A stretch of DNA of 23,823 nt. Source: Achromobacter sp. (GTDB taxonomy: Bacteria; Pseudomonadota; Gammaproteobacteria; Burkholderiales; Burkholderiaceae_B). Below, one piece after another: positions 6,961-16,540 of this stretch. Numbering within the stretch: the first letter of the stretch is position 1; each line of letters starts with the position of its first letter. A model generated the notes under the pieces. It did no database searches. It saw only the letters and a list, made by a program, of their open reading frames with translations, and was not told the origin of the DNA. The translations under genes were made by a program, and so were the position numbers. The stretch is from NCBI GenBank assembly GCA_003454835.1, contig DMTA01000107.1, forward strand, positions 1 through 23,823, in the 5' to 3' direction.

Positions 6961-7743
6961 ATGCTCAAAGGAAAAGTAGCGCTTGTCACCGGTTCCACCA
7001 GCGGCATCGGCCTGGGTATCGCCACGGCCTTCGCCGAGCAGGGCGCCGATATCGTCCTGAACGGTTTTGGCGATGCGGCCGAAATCGAGAAGCTGCGCGC
7101 GGAACTTGCCGCCAAGCATGGCGTGAAGGTCATCTACGACGGCGCGGATCTTTCCAAGGGCGCGGCCGTGCGCGAGCTGGTCGAAAACACCGTGCGCCAG
7201 CTCGGCCGCATCGACATCCTGGTCAACAACGCCGGCATTCAGCACACCGCGTTGATCGAGGACTTTCCGGCCGAAAAGTGGGATGCCATTCTGGCGCTGA
7301 ATCTGTCCGCCGTGTTCCACGGCACCGCCGCCGCCTTGCCGCACATGAAGAAGCAGGGTTCGGGCCGCATCATCAATATCGCGTCCGCGCATGGCCTGGT
7401 GGCATCGGCCAGCAAGTCGGCCTACGTGGCCGCCAAGCACGGCGTCGTGGGATTCACCAAGGTCACGGCACTGGAAACGGCCGGGCAGGGCATCACCGCC
7501 AACGCCATCTGCCCGGGCTGGGTGCGCACCCCGCTCGTCGAAAAACAGATCACCGCGCTGGCTGAAAAGAACGGCGTGGACCAGGAAACCGCCGCTCGCG
7601 ACCTGCTCAGCGAAAAGCAGCCGTCGCTGCAATTCGTGACGCCGGAACAGCTGGGCGGCACCGCCGTGTTCCTGGCCTCGGACGCCGCCGCGCAAATCAC
7701 CGGCACGACCGTCTCCGTCGATGGCGGCTGGACGGCGCGCTAA
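6961..7743 (+). CDS. bdhA: D-3-hydroxybutyrate dehydrogenase
   Basis: It interconverts (R)-3-hydroxybutyrate and acetoacetate with NAD, used in polyhydroxybutyrate and ketone-body metabolism in the cytoplasm. The 260-residue length is exactly that of the family. The short-chain dehydrogenase signatures are visible: TGSTSGIG (10-17) for NAD, NNAG (89-92), N114, and the catalytic S142, Y155 and K159. Family-typical stretches are ASAHGLVASASKSAYVAAKHG and NAICPGWVRTPLVEKQI. AGGAG lies about 8 nt before the ATG. yaaA follows after 15 nt, so the two are probably cotranscribed. Confidence 0.93.
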   Translation: MLKGKVALVTGSTSGIGLGIATAFAEQGADIVLNGFGDAAEIEKLRAELAAKHGVKVIYDGADLSKGAAVRELVENTVRQLGRIDILVNNAGIQHTALIEDFPAEKWDAILALNLSAVFHGTAAALPHMKKQGSGRIINIASAHGLVASASKSAYVAAKHGVVGFTKVTALETAGQGITANAICPGWVRTPLVEKQITALAEKNGVDQETAARDLLSEKQPSLQFVTPEQLGGTAVFLASDAAAQITGTTVSVDGGWTAR

Positions 7744-7758
7744 CAAAGGAACCCCCGA

Positions 7759-8532
7759 ATGCTGTTGTTGCTTTCCCCCGCCAAGAAGCTGGACTACGAC
7801 TCGCCGCTGCACGTCGAGACGCATACCCAGCCGATGTTCGTGGATCAGGCCGCCGGCCTGATCAAGGTCCTGAAGACCAAGACCGCCGAGGACATCTCGG
7901 ACCTGATGAGCCTGAGCCCGGCCCTGTCGGAGCTGAACGTCCAGCGCTACGCGCACTGGAAGCGCAGCTTCACGCAGGCCAACTCGCGCCAGGCCGTGCT
8001 GGCCTTCAACGGCGACGTCTACGAAGGGCTGGACGCTGCCACCCTGTCGGCCAAGCAGCTCGATTGGGCGCAGGAACATGTCGCCATCCTGAGCGGCCTG
8101 TATGGCGTGCTGCGCCCGCTTGACCTGATGCAGCCGTACCGCCTGGAAATGGGCACGCGGCTGGAGAACCCCAAGGGCAAGAACCTGTACGAGTACTGGG
8201 GCAGCACCATCGCGGACTACCTGAACGAGCGCCAGGCCGGCCAGAAGTCGCCGGTCGTCATCAACCTGGCCTCTGAGGAGTACTTCAAGTCCGTCGATCA
8301 GAAGGTCTTGAAGGCGCGGGTGGTGCAATGCGTTTTCCAGGACTGGAAGAACGGCGCCTGGAAGATCATCAGCTTCCACGCCAAGCGCGCGCGCGGTCTG
8401 ATGGCGCGTTACGCCATTCAGCACAAGGTCGCCAGGCCGGAAGGGCTGCAGGGGTTTGATCTGGAAGGCTATGCGTACGACGCCTCGGCGTCGTCGGCGG
8501 ACAAGCTGGTGTTCCGCCGCAAGCTGGACTGA
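7759..8532 (+). CDS. yaaA: Peroxide stress protein YaaA (UPF0246/DUF328)
   Basis: The 257-residue protein matches the YaaA family in length (E. coli 258) and in signature text: LLLLSPAKKLDYDSP at the N-terminus, FNGDVYEGLDA, LSGLYGVLRPLDLMQPYRLEM, GTRLENPKGKNLYEYWG, and FHAKRARGLMARY near the end. In E. coli YaaA lowers free intracellular iron and protects DNA during hydrogen peroxide stress. AAAGGAAC precedes the ATG. It follows bdhA by 15 nt; no functional link between the two is known to me. Confidence 0.93.
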   Translation: MLLLLSPAKKLDYDSPLHVETHTQPMFVDQAAGLIKVLKTKTAEDISDLMSLSPALSELNVQRYAHWKRSFTQANSRQAVLAFNGDVYEGLDAATLSAKQLDWAQEHVAILSGLYGVLRPLDLMQPYRLEMGTRLENPKGKNLYEYWGSTIADYLNERQAGQKSPVVINLASEEYFKSVDQKVLKARVVQCVFQDWKNGAWKIISFHAKRARGLMARYAIQHKVARPEGLQGFDLEGYAYDASASSADKLVFRRKLD

Positions 8533-8587
8533 CGGCGTCGCTGGGCGGGGAGGTGTCAGACACCTGTTTGGAACTTCGCCTTTTCAC

Positions 8588-8627
8588 AAAAATGCTGGCC
8601 TGGCATCTTCTCCAGGCCGGCATTTTT
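8588..8627. terminator. Bidirectional terminator between yaaA and the FUSC gene
   Basis: A long stem with A and T runs on its two sides (GGCCTGG at 8597-8603 with CCAGGCC at 8612-8618, extended outward by ATGC/GCAT and A/T pairs) lies between the two convergent stop codons. Confidence 0.88.
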
Positions 8628-8656
8628 TTCGCCTGCAGAATCGGCGATCCCGCCGT

Positions 8657-10882
8657 TTACGACGCCGCTGCCGCCACCGGAGGCGTATGCAGCGGGTCGG
8701 CCAGCGCCTGCAGTTCCTGGCGGATCATGTGGGTGGCCTTGAGCATCTGCTTCACGGGATAGACCAGCGCCGCCTGGTCGCCTGCGGTATCGAACTGCGT
8801 GGGCAGATCCAGCGGCACGCGCGGGCTGGTTTCATCCAGCAGCACGGTCATGCCGTCCAGCGCCAGACGGACCGGCTCGGGCGTGGCGGGCAGCGCCGCC
8901 AGAATCGGAATCGCTGCGGTGATCTGCGAGGCCAGCACATGGTTCTGGATCAGCAGATTGTTCAGCTCCGGCACGTCCACTTGATGCGACTTGGGCTCGC
9001 TCATCATGCGGTAGAACGCCTCGGCGAAATTGCTGAAGGCGATGTGGACGTTCTTGCGGGCCAGGCGCCAGGCGAGGTCGGCGTCGGTGACGGCGGGCGT
9101 GTCGGTGGCAGCCGCGCCAACGGGCGCGCCGTGCGCCTGCATGGCTTCGACGTAGCGCAGGCCGGCCAGCAGATACTCGCGGTTGGCGCGGGTTGCAGCC
9201 GAGGCCAGCGGCTTCAGGTAACGCGCCTCCCACCACGGCAGGATGTAGCTGCACACCAGCGCCAGCGCGCAGCCCAGCAGCGTGTCGATGGCGCGTTCGC
9301 CGATCACCGACATGGACACCGTGCCCGGCGACACGAAATGGAACACCAGCACCACGAACAGCGTGTTGAAGATCGCGCTGGCCATGTAGTTGAGCTGCAC
9401 CAGGCTGTTGCCCATGATGCAGGCGCCCAGCAGGACGGCGAACAGGATGCTGGGCTCGTCGGTCACGTTGAACAGCAGCAACGCGGCGATGCAGCCGATC
9501 AGGGTGCCCATCAACCGCCAGCCATTGCGCTGGCGCGTCAGCGCGAAGCCCGGCTTCATGATGATCACGATGGTCAGCATGATCCAGTAGTTGTGCGCCG
9601 AGAACTCGGGCGAGAGCCAGCGGCTGGCCAGCGTCATGGCGATCGCGGCGGCGGCCGTCACGCGCAGCGCATAGCGGAAGTGCGGGGAATCCAGCCGCAG
9701 GTTGCTGGTCAAGAGGCCAAAGCGGAATTCCTGGCGCGAAATGAACCGCGTCAGCGACTTGTTGATGCGCAGCACGTCGGTGGGCTTGGCATCGGGCGAG
9801 GCCGCGGTGTGGTCGGCCAGCCGGTCGACGATGCGCGCCGAATTGCGCAGGCGCCGCAGCACCTGCACGATCAGCGCCAGCATCTCCGGATCGCGCTCGC
9901 CCAGGCCTTGCTGCTTGAGCTGTTCGATTTCGTATTCGATGGCGCGCAGTTCCGCCTTGGCGCTGCTGCGGTACTGCACCTTGCGCCCGCGTGATACGTC
10001 CAGCGCGATGCGGTTCAGTTCCAGCGACATCTTCACCAGGGCATCACGCATGAACATGAGGCAATCGTTGCCGGCCAGCGTGCGGCGCAGCGCGGCGTAG
10101 TCGGTGTGCGTGGCGACCAGCGTGTCCAGCAGTTGCAGCATGTCGACGAACATGTTCCAGATCATCACGCGCTGGCGGTCGCCGAGGCCCTTTCCGCGGG
10201 GCAGGGCGCGCAGCACCATGTCGCGCGCGGCCTGGTGCTTTTCCGTCATGACGGACTGGCGCTGGATCAGATCACGATAGGCCTCGTCCAGATCGGAAGT
10301 TTCGTCGTAAAAGGCCGCCCGCGCCGCCACATAATCGGCGGTGGCAAACAGCGCCACCGACATCGCCTGTTGCTCTTCGCGCAGCCAGAACAGGCGCGAA
10401 AACCCCAGGCTGAACACCACGTAGAACAGCGCACCGCCCAGCGTGGCGGCGGCATGGGCCAGGACCTCGTGCGGCGCCAGCGGCGAGTGCATGGTCAGCG
10501 TCATCAGCAGGAGGCCCGCAAAGCCGATCAGGCCGCCGCGTTTGCCGAACACGGTGAACATCGAATAGACGAAGCATTGCGCGATGACCGCCAGCCAGAT
10601 CAGCACTGGATGCGAGGACGCCAATCCCGTGATGATGACGGTGATCGTGCCCAACGCCGCGCCGCCCAGCATTTCGTTGGTGCGATGCCGCTGCGGGCCG
10701 CCCGGCTGGTCGATGATGGCCAGGCATTGCGCGCCGAAGGTCGCCACCAGGCCGGTGGTGTAATTGCCGAAGATGCCGCCCAGCACCAGCACAGGCAACA
10801 GCATGCCGACCCCCTGGCGCACCCCTCCGAAGAAGTAGTGGCTATAGAGAAAGCGGCGAATGCTGGCAATGCGCAAATCCAT
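8657..10882 (-). CDS. FUSC-family inner membrane protein (YccS-like)
   Basis: This 741-residue protein has the duplicated FUSC layout. An N-terminal hydrophobic block (about 15-190) is followed by a long charged cytoplasmic region with coiled-coil features (about 200-400), a second membrane block starting with the signature NYWIMLTIVIIMKPGFALTRQ, and a cytoplasmic tail. The length is close to E. coli YccS. Family members include aromatic-acid exporters and fusaric acid resistance proteins, but many are uncharacterised, so the substrate is not predicted. The ATG at 10882 (MDLRIASIRRFLYSHYFFGG) is chosen because the frame's upstream 73 residues are low-quality and overlap the ilv promoter region; no strong Shine-Dalgarno is present. 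It is convergent with yaaA and divergent from ilvI. Confidence 0.85.
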   Translation of the reverse strand: MDLRIASIRRFLYSHYFFGGVRQGVGMLLPVLVLGGIFGNYTTGLVATFGAQCLAIIDQPGGPQRHRTNEMLGGAALGTITVIITGLASSHPVLIWLAVIAQCFVYSMFTVFGKRGGLIGFAGLLLMTLTMHSPLAPHEVLAHAAATLGGALFYVVFSLGFSRLFWLREEQQAMSVALFATADYVAARAAFYDETSDLDEAYRDLIQRQSVMTEKHQAARDMVLRALPRGKGLGDRQRVMIWNMFVDMLQLLDTLVATHTDYAALRRTLAGNDCLMFMRDALVKMSLELNRIALDVSRGRKVQYRSSAKAELRAIEYEIEQLKQQGLGERDPEMLALIVQVLRRLRNSARIVDRLADHTAASPDAKPTDVLRINKSLTRFISRQEFRFGLLTSNLRLDSPHFRYALRVTAAAAIAMTLASRWLSPEFSAHNYWIMLTIVIIMKPGFALTRQRNGWRLMGTLIGCIAALLLFNVTDEPSILFAVLLGACIMGNSLVQLNYMASAIFNTLFVVLVFHFVSPGTVSMSVIGERAIDTLLGCALALVCSYILPWWEARYLKPLASAATRANREYLLAGLRYVEAMQAHGAPVGAAATDTPAVTDADLAWRLARKNVHIAFSNFAEAFYRMMSEPKSHQVDVPELNNLLIQNHVLASQITAAIPILAALPATPEPVRLALDGMTVLLDETSPRVPLDLPTQFDTAGDQAALVYPVKQMLKATHMIRQELQALADPLHTPPVAAAAS

Positions 10883-10989
10883 GGGCGGCGGCTCGGTTCT
10901 GGACGACGCAACAAGTATAGAGAGGCCATCGCGGCTTTTGGGGCCGGATAGTGACCGAACCTTCCACGCAACGGTCGGCGAAAGTCGAT

Positions 10990-11018
10990 TTGCCACCTTT
11001 GACGCAACGCGGTAAATT
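10990..11018 (+). promoter_or_regulatory. Promoter of the ilvIHC operon
   Basis: TTGCCA (10990-10995, five of six -35 bases) and TAAATT (11013-11018, four of six -10 bases) are separated by exactly 17 nt. Transcription would begin near 11025, leaving a leader of about 330 nt before ilvI. Confidence 0.65.
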
Positions 11019-11353
11019 GCTCCACTTGCTTCGGTCTGCCTATCCGATACCGGAGCGTTGATGCGAACGGCCAGGGTCACATCCCAGCCGTTGTGCAGCA
11101 AGTCTCACCTGCCGTTGGCCGCGCCACAAGCGTGTGTTGCCAAGGCTTCCATTTCGACCTCCAGCGTCCCCCAGGGGCGTTTGCACTGCGTTCTGTCGAG
11201 CGTGTGCCGGGTCGGCAAGGTGTCCGGGTGGCGTGGCTCCGTGAGCCGCTAAGCGCCGGATCATGTTGTCGTAACCGGTATGGGTTCAGTTGCCGCCGTA
11301 TCCGGGCGCGCAGCAGTCAGGGTTGCAGGGCCGGTTTTGAAAGGAACTACAAC
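11019..11353 (+). other. Long leader of the ilv operon, with possible upstream reading frames
   Basis: This is about 330 nt of untranslated mRNA, unusually long for a simple operon and suggestive of attenuation or a cis-acting RNA. A 63-codon frame at 11061-11252 has a good ribosome-binding site (GGAG 5 nt before its ATG) but is not rich in Ile or Leu. A second, 27-codon frame from ATG 11280 has five Val and one Leu codons and ends in a TGA that overlaps the start of ilvI. No classical terminator hairpin with a T run was found, so a standard attenuator is not supported. Confidence 0.4.
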
Positions 11354-13069
11354 ATGGAAATGAATGGCGCCGATATCGTCGTGCGCTGCCTGGCCGATGA
11401 AGGCGTGGAACACGTTTTCGGCTACCCTGGCGGCGCGGTGCTCTACATCTACGACGCAATCTTCAAGCAAGACAAATTCCAGCATATCCTGGTTCGTCAC
11501 GAGCAAGCTGCCGTGCACGCGGCCGATGCCTATTCGCGCTCGTCGCAGAAGGTCGGCGTCTGCATCGTGACCAGCGGTCCGGGCGTGACCAATGCCGTTA
11601 CCGGCATTGCCACGGCCTACATGGACTCGATCCCGATGGTCATCATCAGCGGGCAGGTGCCCACTGCGGCCATTGGCGAAGACGCTTTCCAGGAATGCGA
11701 CACCGTCGGCATCACGCGTCCCTGCGTCAAGCACAACTTCCTTGTGCGCGACGTGAAGGACCTGGCCGAAACCATGCGCCGCGCGTTCTACATTGCGCGC
11801 ACGGGCCGTCCCGGTCCGGTGCTGGTGGATATCCCCAAGGACATCACCGTCGCGCAGTGCAAGTACGTGCCGCCCAAGGGCGAGATCTCGATGCGTTCCT
11901 ACGCGCCCGTCAACAAGGGCCATCAGGGACAGATCAAGAAGGCCGTGCAGATGCTGCTGGCGGCCGAGCGCCCAATGATCTACACGGGCGGCGGCGTCAT
12001 CCTGTCGAACGCCGCGCCCGAGCTCAACAAGCTCGTGACGCAACTGGGCGCGCCCTGCACCAGCACCCTGATGGGTCTGGGCGGCTACCCGGCCAGCAGC
12101 GGTCAGTTCGTGGGCATGCCCGGCATGCACGGCACGTACGAGGCCAACATGGCCATGCAGCACTGCGACGTGCTGCTTGCCATCGGCGCCCGTTTCGATG
12201 ACCGCGTGATCGGCAATCCCAAGCACTTCGCGCAGAACGCCCGCAAGATCATCCACATCGACATCGATCCCTCGTCGATCTCCAAGCGCGTGCGCGTGGA
12301 CGTCCCGATCGTGGGCAACGTCAAGGACGTCTTGGCCGACCTCAGCGCGCAGTTCGAGATCGCCGCCGCCGAGCACAAGCCGGCCTCGCTCGCCAAATGG
12401 TGGGACCAGGTCGAGACGTGGCGCGGCAAGGAATGCCTGAAGTTCGCCAACTCGGACGAAGTCATCAAGCCGCAGTACGTGGTGGAAAAGCTCTGGGAAG
12501 TGACCGGCGGCGACGCCTTCGTCACCTCGGACGTTGGCCAGCACCAGATGTGGGCCGCGCAATACTACAAGTTCGACAAGCCGCGCCGCTGGATCAATTC
12601 CGGCGGCCTGGGCACCATGGGTGTGGGCCTGCCGTACGCCATGGGCGTGCAGATGGCCAATCCGGGCAAGGACATCGCCGTGATCACCGGCGAGGCCTCG
12701 ATCCAGATGAACATCCAGGAACTGTCGACCTGCCACCAGTACCGCCTGACGCCCAAGATCGTCTGCCTGAACAACCGGTTCCTGGGCATGGTGCGCCAAT
12801 GGCAGCAGATCGACTACGGCTCGCGCTATTCCGAGTCGTACATGGATTCGCTGCCCGACTTCGTCAAGGTCGCCGAGGCCTACGGCCACGTCGGCCTGCG
12901 CATCGAACGCCCGGCCGATGTCGAACCGGCGCTGCGCGAAGCGTTCGGCAAGCACAAGGAGCGCCTGGTCTTCCTGGACTTCATCACCGACCGCACCGAA
13001 AACGTGTGGCCGATGGTCAAGGCCGGCCGCGGGCTGACTGAAATGCTGCTCGGCTCTGAAGACCTGTAA
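11354..13069 (+). CDS. ilvI: Acetolactate synthase, large (catalytic) subunit
   Basis: It condenses pyruvate with pyruvate or 2-oxobutanoate to give the acetohydroxy acids for valine, leucine and isoleucine, using thiamine diphosphate (ThDP), FAD and Mg2+. The 571 residues fit IlvI/IlvB. Visible are MNGADIVVRCLADEGVEHVFGYPGG (split over residues 3-27), the activating E50 in RHEQAAVHAADAYSR, TSGPGVTNAVTGIATAYMDS, and the FAD region ARFDDRVIGN. The ThDP/Mg motif is GEASIQMN from residue 446 instead of the textbook GDGS..N. The ATG at 11354 is preceded by AAGGAA; the open frame upstream of it lacks family sequence. ilvH follows after 12 nt. Confidence 0.96.
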   Translation: MEMNGADIVVRCLADEGVEHVFGYPGGAVLYIYDAIFKQDKFQHILVRHEQAAVHAADAYSRSSQKVGVCIVTSGPGVTNAVTGIATAYMDSIPMVIISGQVPTAAIGEDAFQECDTVGITRPCVKHNFLVRDVKDLAETMRRAFYIARTGRPGPVLVDIPKDITVAQCKYVPPKGEISMRSYAPVNKGHQGQIKKAVQMLLAAERPMIYTGGGVILSNAAPELNKLVTQLGAPCTSTLMGLGGYPASSGQFVGMPGMHGTYEANMAMQHCDVLLAIGARFDDRVIGNPKHFAQNARKIIHIDIDPSSISKRVRVDVPIVGNVKDVLADLSAQFEIAAAEHKPASLAKWWDQVETWRGKECLKFANSDEVIKPQYVVEKLWEVTGGDAFVTSDVGQHQMWAAQYYKFDKPRRWINSGGLGTMGVGLPYAMGVQMANPGKDIAVITGEASIQMNIQELSTCHQYRLTPKIVCLNNRFLGMVRQWQQIDYGSRYSESYMDSLPDFVKVAEAYGHVGLRIERPADVEPALREAFGKHKERLVFLDFITDRTENVWPMVKAGRGLTEMLLGSEDL

Positions 13070-13081
13070 GGAGGCCCCGCA

Positions 13082-13573
13082 ATGAAGCACGTGATTTCCG
13101 TCCTCCTCGAAAACGAACCCGGCGCGCTGTCGCGCGTGGTGGGTCTGTTTTCCGCGCGGGGCTACAACATCGAAACCCTGACCGTGGCGCCCACCGAGGA
13201 CTCCACGCTGTCGCGCATGACCATCGTCACGACCGGTTCGGACGAGGTCATCGAACAGATCACCAAGCATTTGAACCGCCTGGTCGATGTCGTGAAGGTG
13301 GTGGACCTGACCGAAGGCGCCCACATCGAGCGCGAGCTGATGCTCGTGAAGGTGCGCGCCGTCGGCAAGGAACGCGAGGAAATGAAGCGCATGGCGGATA
13401 TCTTCCGTGGCCGCATCATCGACGTCACCGACAAGTCCTACACCATCGAATTGACCGGGGTGCAGGAAAAAGTACAGGCCTTCCTCGAGGCCCTGGACCG
13501 CAGTGCCATCCTTGAAACCGTACGCACCGGCGTGTCCGGCATCGGACGCGGTGAACGGATTTTGAAGATTTGA
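13082..13573 (+). CDS. ilvH: Acetolactate synthase, small (regulatory) subunit
   Basis: It activates the large subunit and carries the valine feedback site. At 163 residues it has exactly the E. coli IlvH length. An N-terminal ACT domain (1-80: VISVLLENEPGALSRVVGLF, GYNIETLTV) precedes the AHAS small-subunit C-terminal domain (RELMLVKVRA, FRGRIIDVTD, SYTIELTG). N11 and G14, positions at which E. coli variants lose valine inhibition, are the wild-type residues, so valine sensitivity is likely (inference). A strong AAGGAGG precedes the start. It is cotranscribed with ilvI. Confidence 0.96.
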   Translation: MKHVISVLLENEPGALSRVVGLFSARGYNIETLTVAPTEDSTLSRMTIVTTGSDEVIEQITKHLNRLVDVVKVVDLTEGAHIERELMLVKVRAVGKEREEMKRMADIFRGRIIDVTDKSYTIELTGVQEKVQAFLEALDRSAILETVRTGVSGIGRGERILKI

Positions 13574-13607
13574 CCGGCCTTCCAGGCCTGCCTCACCCTA
13601 CATCTGA

Positions 13608-14663
<1,056 letters not shown>

Positions 14664-14704
14664 TCCCCTAGTCAGGCGGGGCGCGGCCCCGCCGGTCAGG
14701 ATCG

Positions 14705-14739
14705 AAGCGGCATGCCTCTCGAGGGCATGCCGCTTTTTT
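14705..14739 (+). terminator. Terminator of the ilv operon
   Basis: A perfect 12-bp stem (AAGCGGCATGCC, 14705-14716, with its complement 14724-14735) is followed by a T run. A separate GC-only hairpin (GGCGGGGC/GCCCCGCC, 14675-14693) lies just before it. Confidence 0.92.
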
Positions 14740-14870
14740 CTTATTTTTGGCCTTTTCGCGGCCATTTGGGCTCTTTGGCGCCAAATGGGAGCGGGCACGA
14801 TCCTTGCTGTAGCCCGCAAGCAGGGCCAGATAGGTTAACCTTTCAAAGTCCGTCGTAAGTTATTGAGACC

Positions 14871-15644
14871 ATGCCCAATTTTTCCATGCGCGATTCCGAG
14901 AACCGCCACCGGAGCATTTACCTGCTCCCCAACGCGTTCACCACCGCCGCTTTGTTTGCCGGGTTCTACGCTGTGGTGCAGGCCATGAACGACCGCTTCG
15001 AGGTCGCCGCCATCGCCATTTTTGTCGCCATGGTGCTGGACGGCATGGACGGTCGGGTGGCCCGGCTGACCAATACCCAGTCCGCATTCGGCGAGCAATA
15101 CGACTCGCTGTCCGACATGACGTCGTTCGGCGTGGCGCCGGCGCTGGTCATGTATGAATGGATTCTCAATGACCTGGGACGCTGGGGCTGGCTGGCGGCC
15201 TTCGTCTATGTGTCTGGCGCGGCGTTGCGGCTTGCACGGTTCAACACCAACATCGCGGTCGTGGACAAACGTTTCTTCCAGGGATTGCCCAGCCCGGCCG
15301 CGGCCGCGCTGGTGGCGGGTTTCGTTTGGCTGGCCGTGGACAACAAGCTGCCCATCCATGACAGCCTGATGGCCTGGGTGGCGTTCACGCTGACCATGTA
15401 CGCCGGCATCACCATGGTGTCGAACGCGCCGTTCTTCAGCGGCAAGAGCTTCGCCCTGGGCCGTAGCGTGCCGTTCTGGGGCATCCTGCTCGTCGTCGCG
15501 GTGTTCGTATTCGTGTCCAGCGATCCTCCCGTCGTGCTGTTCGGTCTGTTCGTGCTCTACGGCCTGTCGGGCTGGGTTACCTGGCTGTGGCGCTGGAACA
15601 AGGTGCGCCGTCTCCAGCAGGAGCGTCGGGGTCATTCGTCCTGA
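14871..15644 (+). CDS. pssA: CDP-diacylglycerol-serine O-phosphatidyltransferase
   Basis: It makes phosphatidylserine from CDP-diacylglycerol and serine, leading to phosphatidylethanolamine, in the inner membrane. The CDP-alcohol phosphotransferase motif is complete: D60-G61-x2-A64-R65-x8-G74-x3-D78-x3-D82. The 257 residues contain about seven or eight hydrophobic segments, as in the integral membrane type II enzymes, and not the soluble E. coli form. The start at 14871 gives the usual short charged N-terminus before IYLLPNAFT; its Shine-Dalgarno is poor. Its usual partner psd (decarboxylase) is not next to it here. Confidence 0.93.
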   Translation: MPNFSMRDSENRHRSIYLLPNAFTTAALFAGFYAVVQAMNDRFEVAAIAIFVAMVLDGMDGRVARLTNTQSAFGEQYDSLSDMTSFGVAPALVMYEWILNDLGRWGWLAAFVYVSGAALRLARFNTNIAVVDKRFFQGLPSPAAAALVAGFVWLAVDNKLPIHDSLMAWVAFTLTMYAGITMVSNAPFFSGKSFALGRSVPFWGILLVVAVFVFVSSDPPVVLFGLFVLYGLSGWVTWLWRWNKVRRLQQERRGHSS

Positions 15645-15658
15645 GGTCCAGACGCCGC

Positions 15659-15694
15659 AAAAAAACCCGCCATCGCAAGATTGGCGGGTTTTTT
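15659..15694. terminator. Bidirectional terminator between pssA and the lipoprotein gene
   Basis: The stem CCCGCCA/TGGCGGG (15666-15672 and 15682-15688) has a seven-A run before it and a six-T run after it, placed between two convergent genes. Confidence 0.92.
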
Positions 15695-15706
15695 GTTCTG
15701 GCGTTG

Positions 15707-16225
15707 CTACCAGAAGTTGAAGCGGTCGTCGTCGTACATGGGGTCCGGCCCCGGATGGAAGTGTGTCACCTTGCTGCCGTCGCGGCTCATGTATACATAC
15801 ATCAGGGAATTCCAGACGCTGTTTTCCTTATAGCGATACGACCAGACGACCTCGCGTTTTTCGCCCAGGCCGGCCTGATCGATGCGAGCTGGCGGCCCGA
15901 ATTCGCAGCGCACCCGATCCGGCCCCCAATCTCCTGTCTCGAGCACCTTGAAGTGCGCGTCGGTCAGCAGCGGCATCACCCGGTCGACCCGGCCATCGGG
16001 GCCGACGTTGGCGCCCCAGGCGTACTGGCCCATGGGCTGCTGCGTCCAGATCACCCGGCGGCCGCCATTGGCCTGGGGGCATTCGAAATTGGGCGCGCCA
16101 AACTGCGCCTGTACCTGCGAGAGCGGGGTGCCGGGCGGCACTTCGGTCATGTTGGCGCAGGCGGCCAGTCCGGCCAGTGCGATCGAGACCAGGGTCACGC
16201 GGGCCGTTCTGTAATAGCTGATCAT
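15707..16225 (-). CDS. Small lipoprotein of unknown function
   Basis: The product is 172 residues from the ATG at 16225. Its signal peptide has a basic n-region (YYRTAR), a hydrophobic core, and the lipobox LAAC with the lipidated Cys at residue 23. The mature part has a short repeat-like motif region (VPPGTPLSQVQAQFGAP, then a second FGPPARID), which resembles SmpA/OmlA-like or BamE-like small outer-membrane lipoproteins, but I cannot name a family with confidence. AAGGAG lies 7 nt before 16225 and only 1 nt before the alternative ATG at 16231, which decides the start. The C-terminus is acidic and aromatic (DPMYDDDRFNFW). Confidence 0.8.
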   Translation of the reverse strand: MISYYRTARVTLVSIALAGLAACANMTEVPPGTPLSQVQAQFGAPNFECPQANGGRRVIWTQQPMGQYAWGANVGPDGRVDRVMPLLTDAHFKVLETGDWGPDRVRCEFGPPARIDQAGLGEKREVVWSYRYKENSVWNSLMYVYMSRDGSKVTHFHPGPDPMYDDDRFNFW

Positions 16226-16313
16226 GTCCATGCTCCTTGGGGTGCACACTGGGGCTTGGCCGGCCCTCGCGCCGGGGCCGGTCTTCTTGCTGGGGTAATT
16301 CTAGCGAATCAGC

Positions 16314-16319
16314 TATAAT
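16314..16319 (+). promoter_or_regulatory. Candidate -10 element of the rpsO promoter
   Basis: A perfect TATAAT lies about 220 nt before rpsO. No good -35 is present at 16-18 nt (TTGCTG at 16287-16292 is 21 nt away), so an activator or another spacing may be needed. The following leader holds a perfect AGCCGCCGGCGGCT palindrome near 16365-16380 and an AGGGCGCCTCGGCCCT hairpin near 16501-16516 before the start codon. Confidence 0.5.
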
Positions 16320-16540
16320 CGCCGAGCTTTATCAAGTGTATTGATTCTGCAAGATACTTTGCGCCAGCCGCCGGCGGCTTGTCGCAGTACCCGCAACGTG
16401 GCGTCACGCCTTATTTGCCGGTCCTGCCCGATCCCGCCAATGGCAGCAGTGAGAAAGCGAATTCAAGCCTGGCTCGCGCAAATTTTTTCCAAACCACGTC
16501 AGGGCGCCTCGGCCCTGTCGCATGTCCGAAGAGGTCATCA

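Noticed and set aside
5560..8424. 954-codon open frame on the minus strand
   Set aside because: It lies opposite the antiporter, bdhA and yaaA, which all have clear family motifs; its translation is His/Arg/Gln-rich low-complexity text typical of antisense frames in GC-rich DNA.
11261..13324. 687-codon open frame on the minus strand
   Set aside because: It is antisense to ilvI and ilvH; the sense genes are certain and the antisense translation has no recognisable motif.
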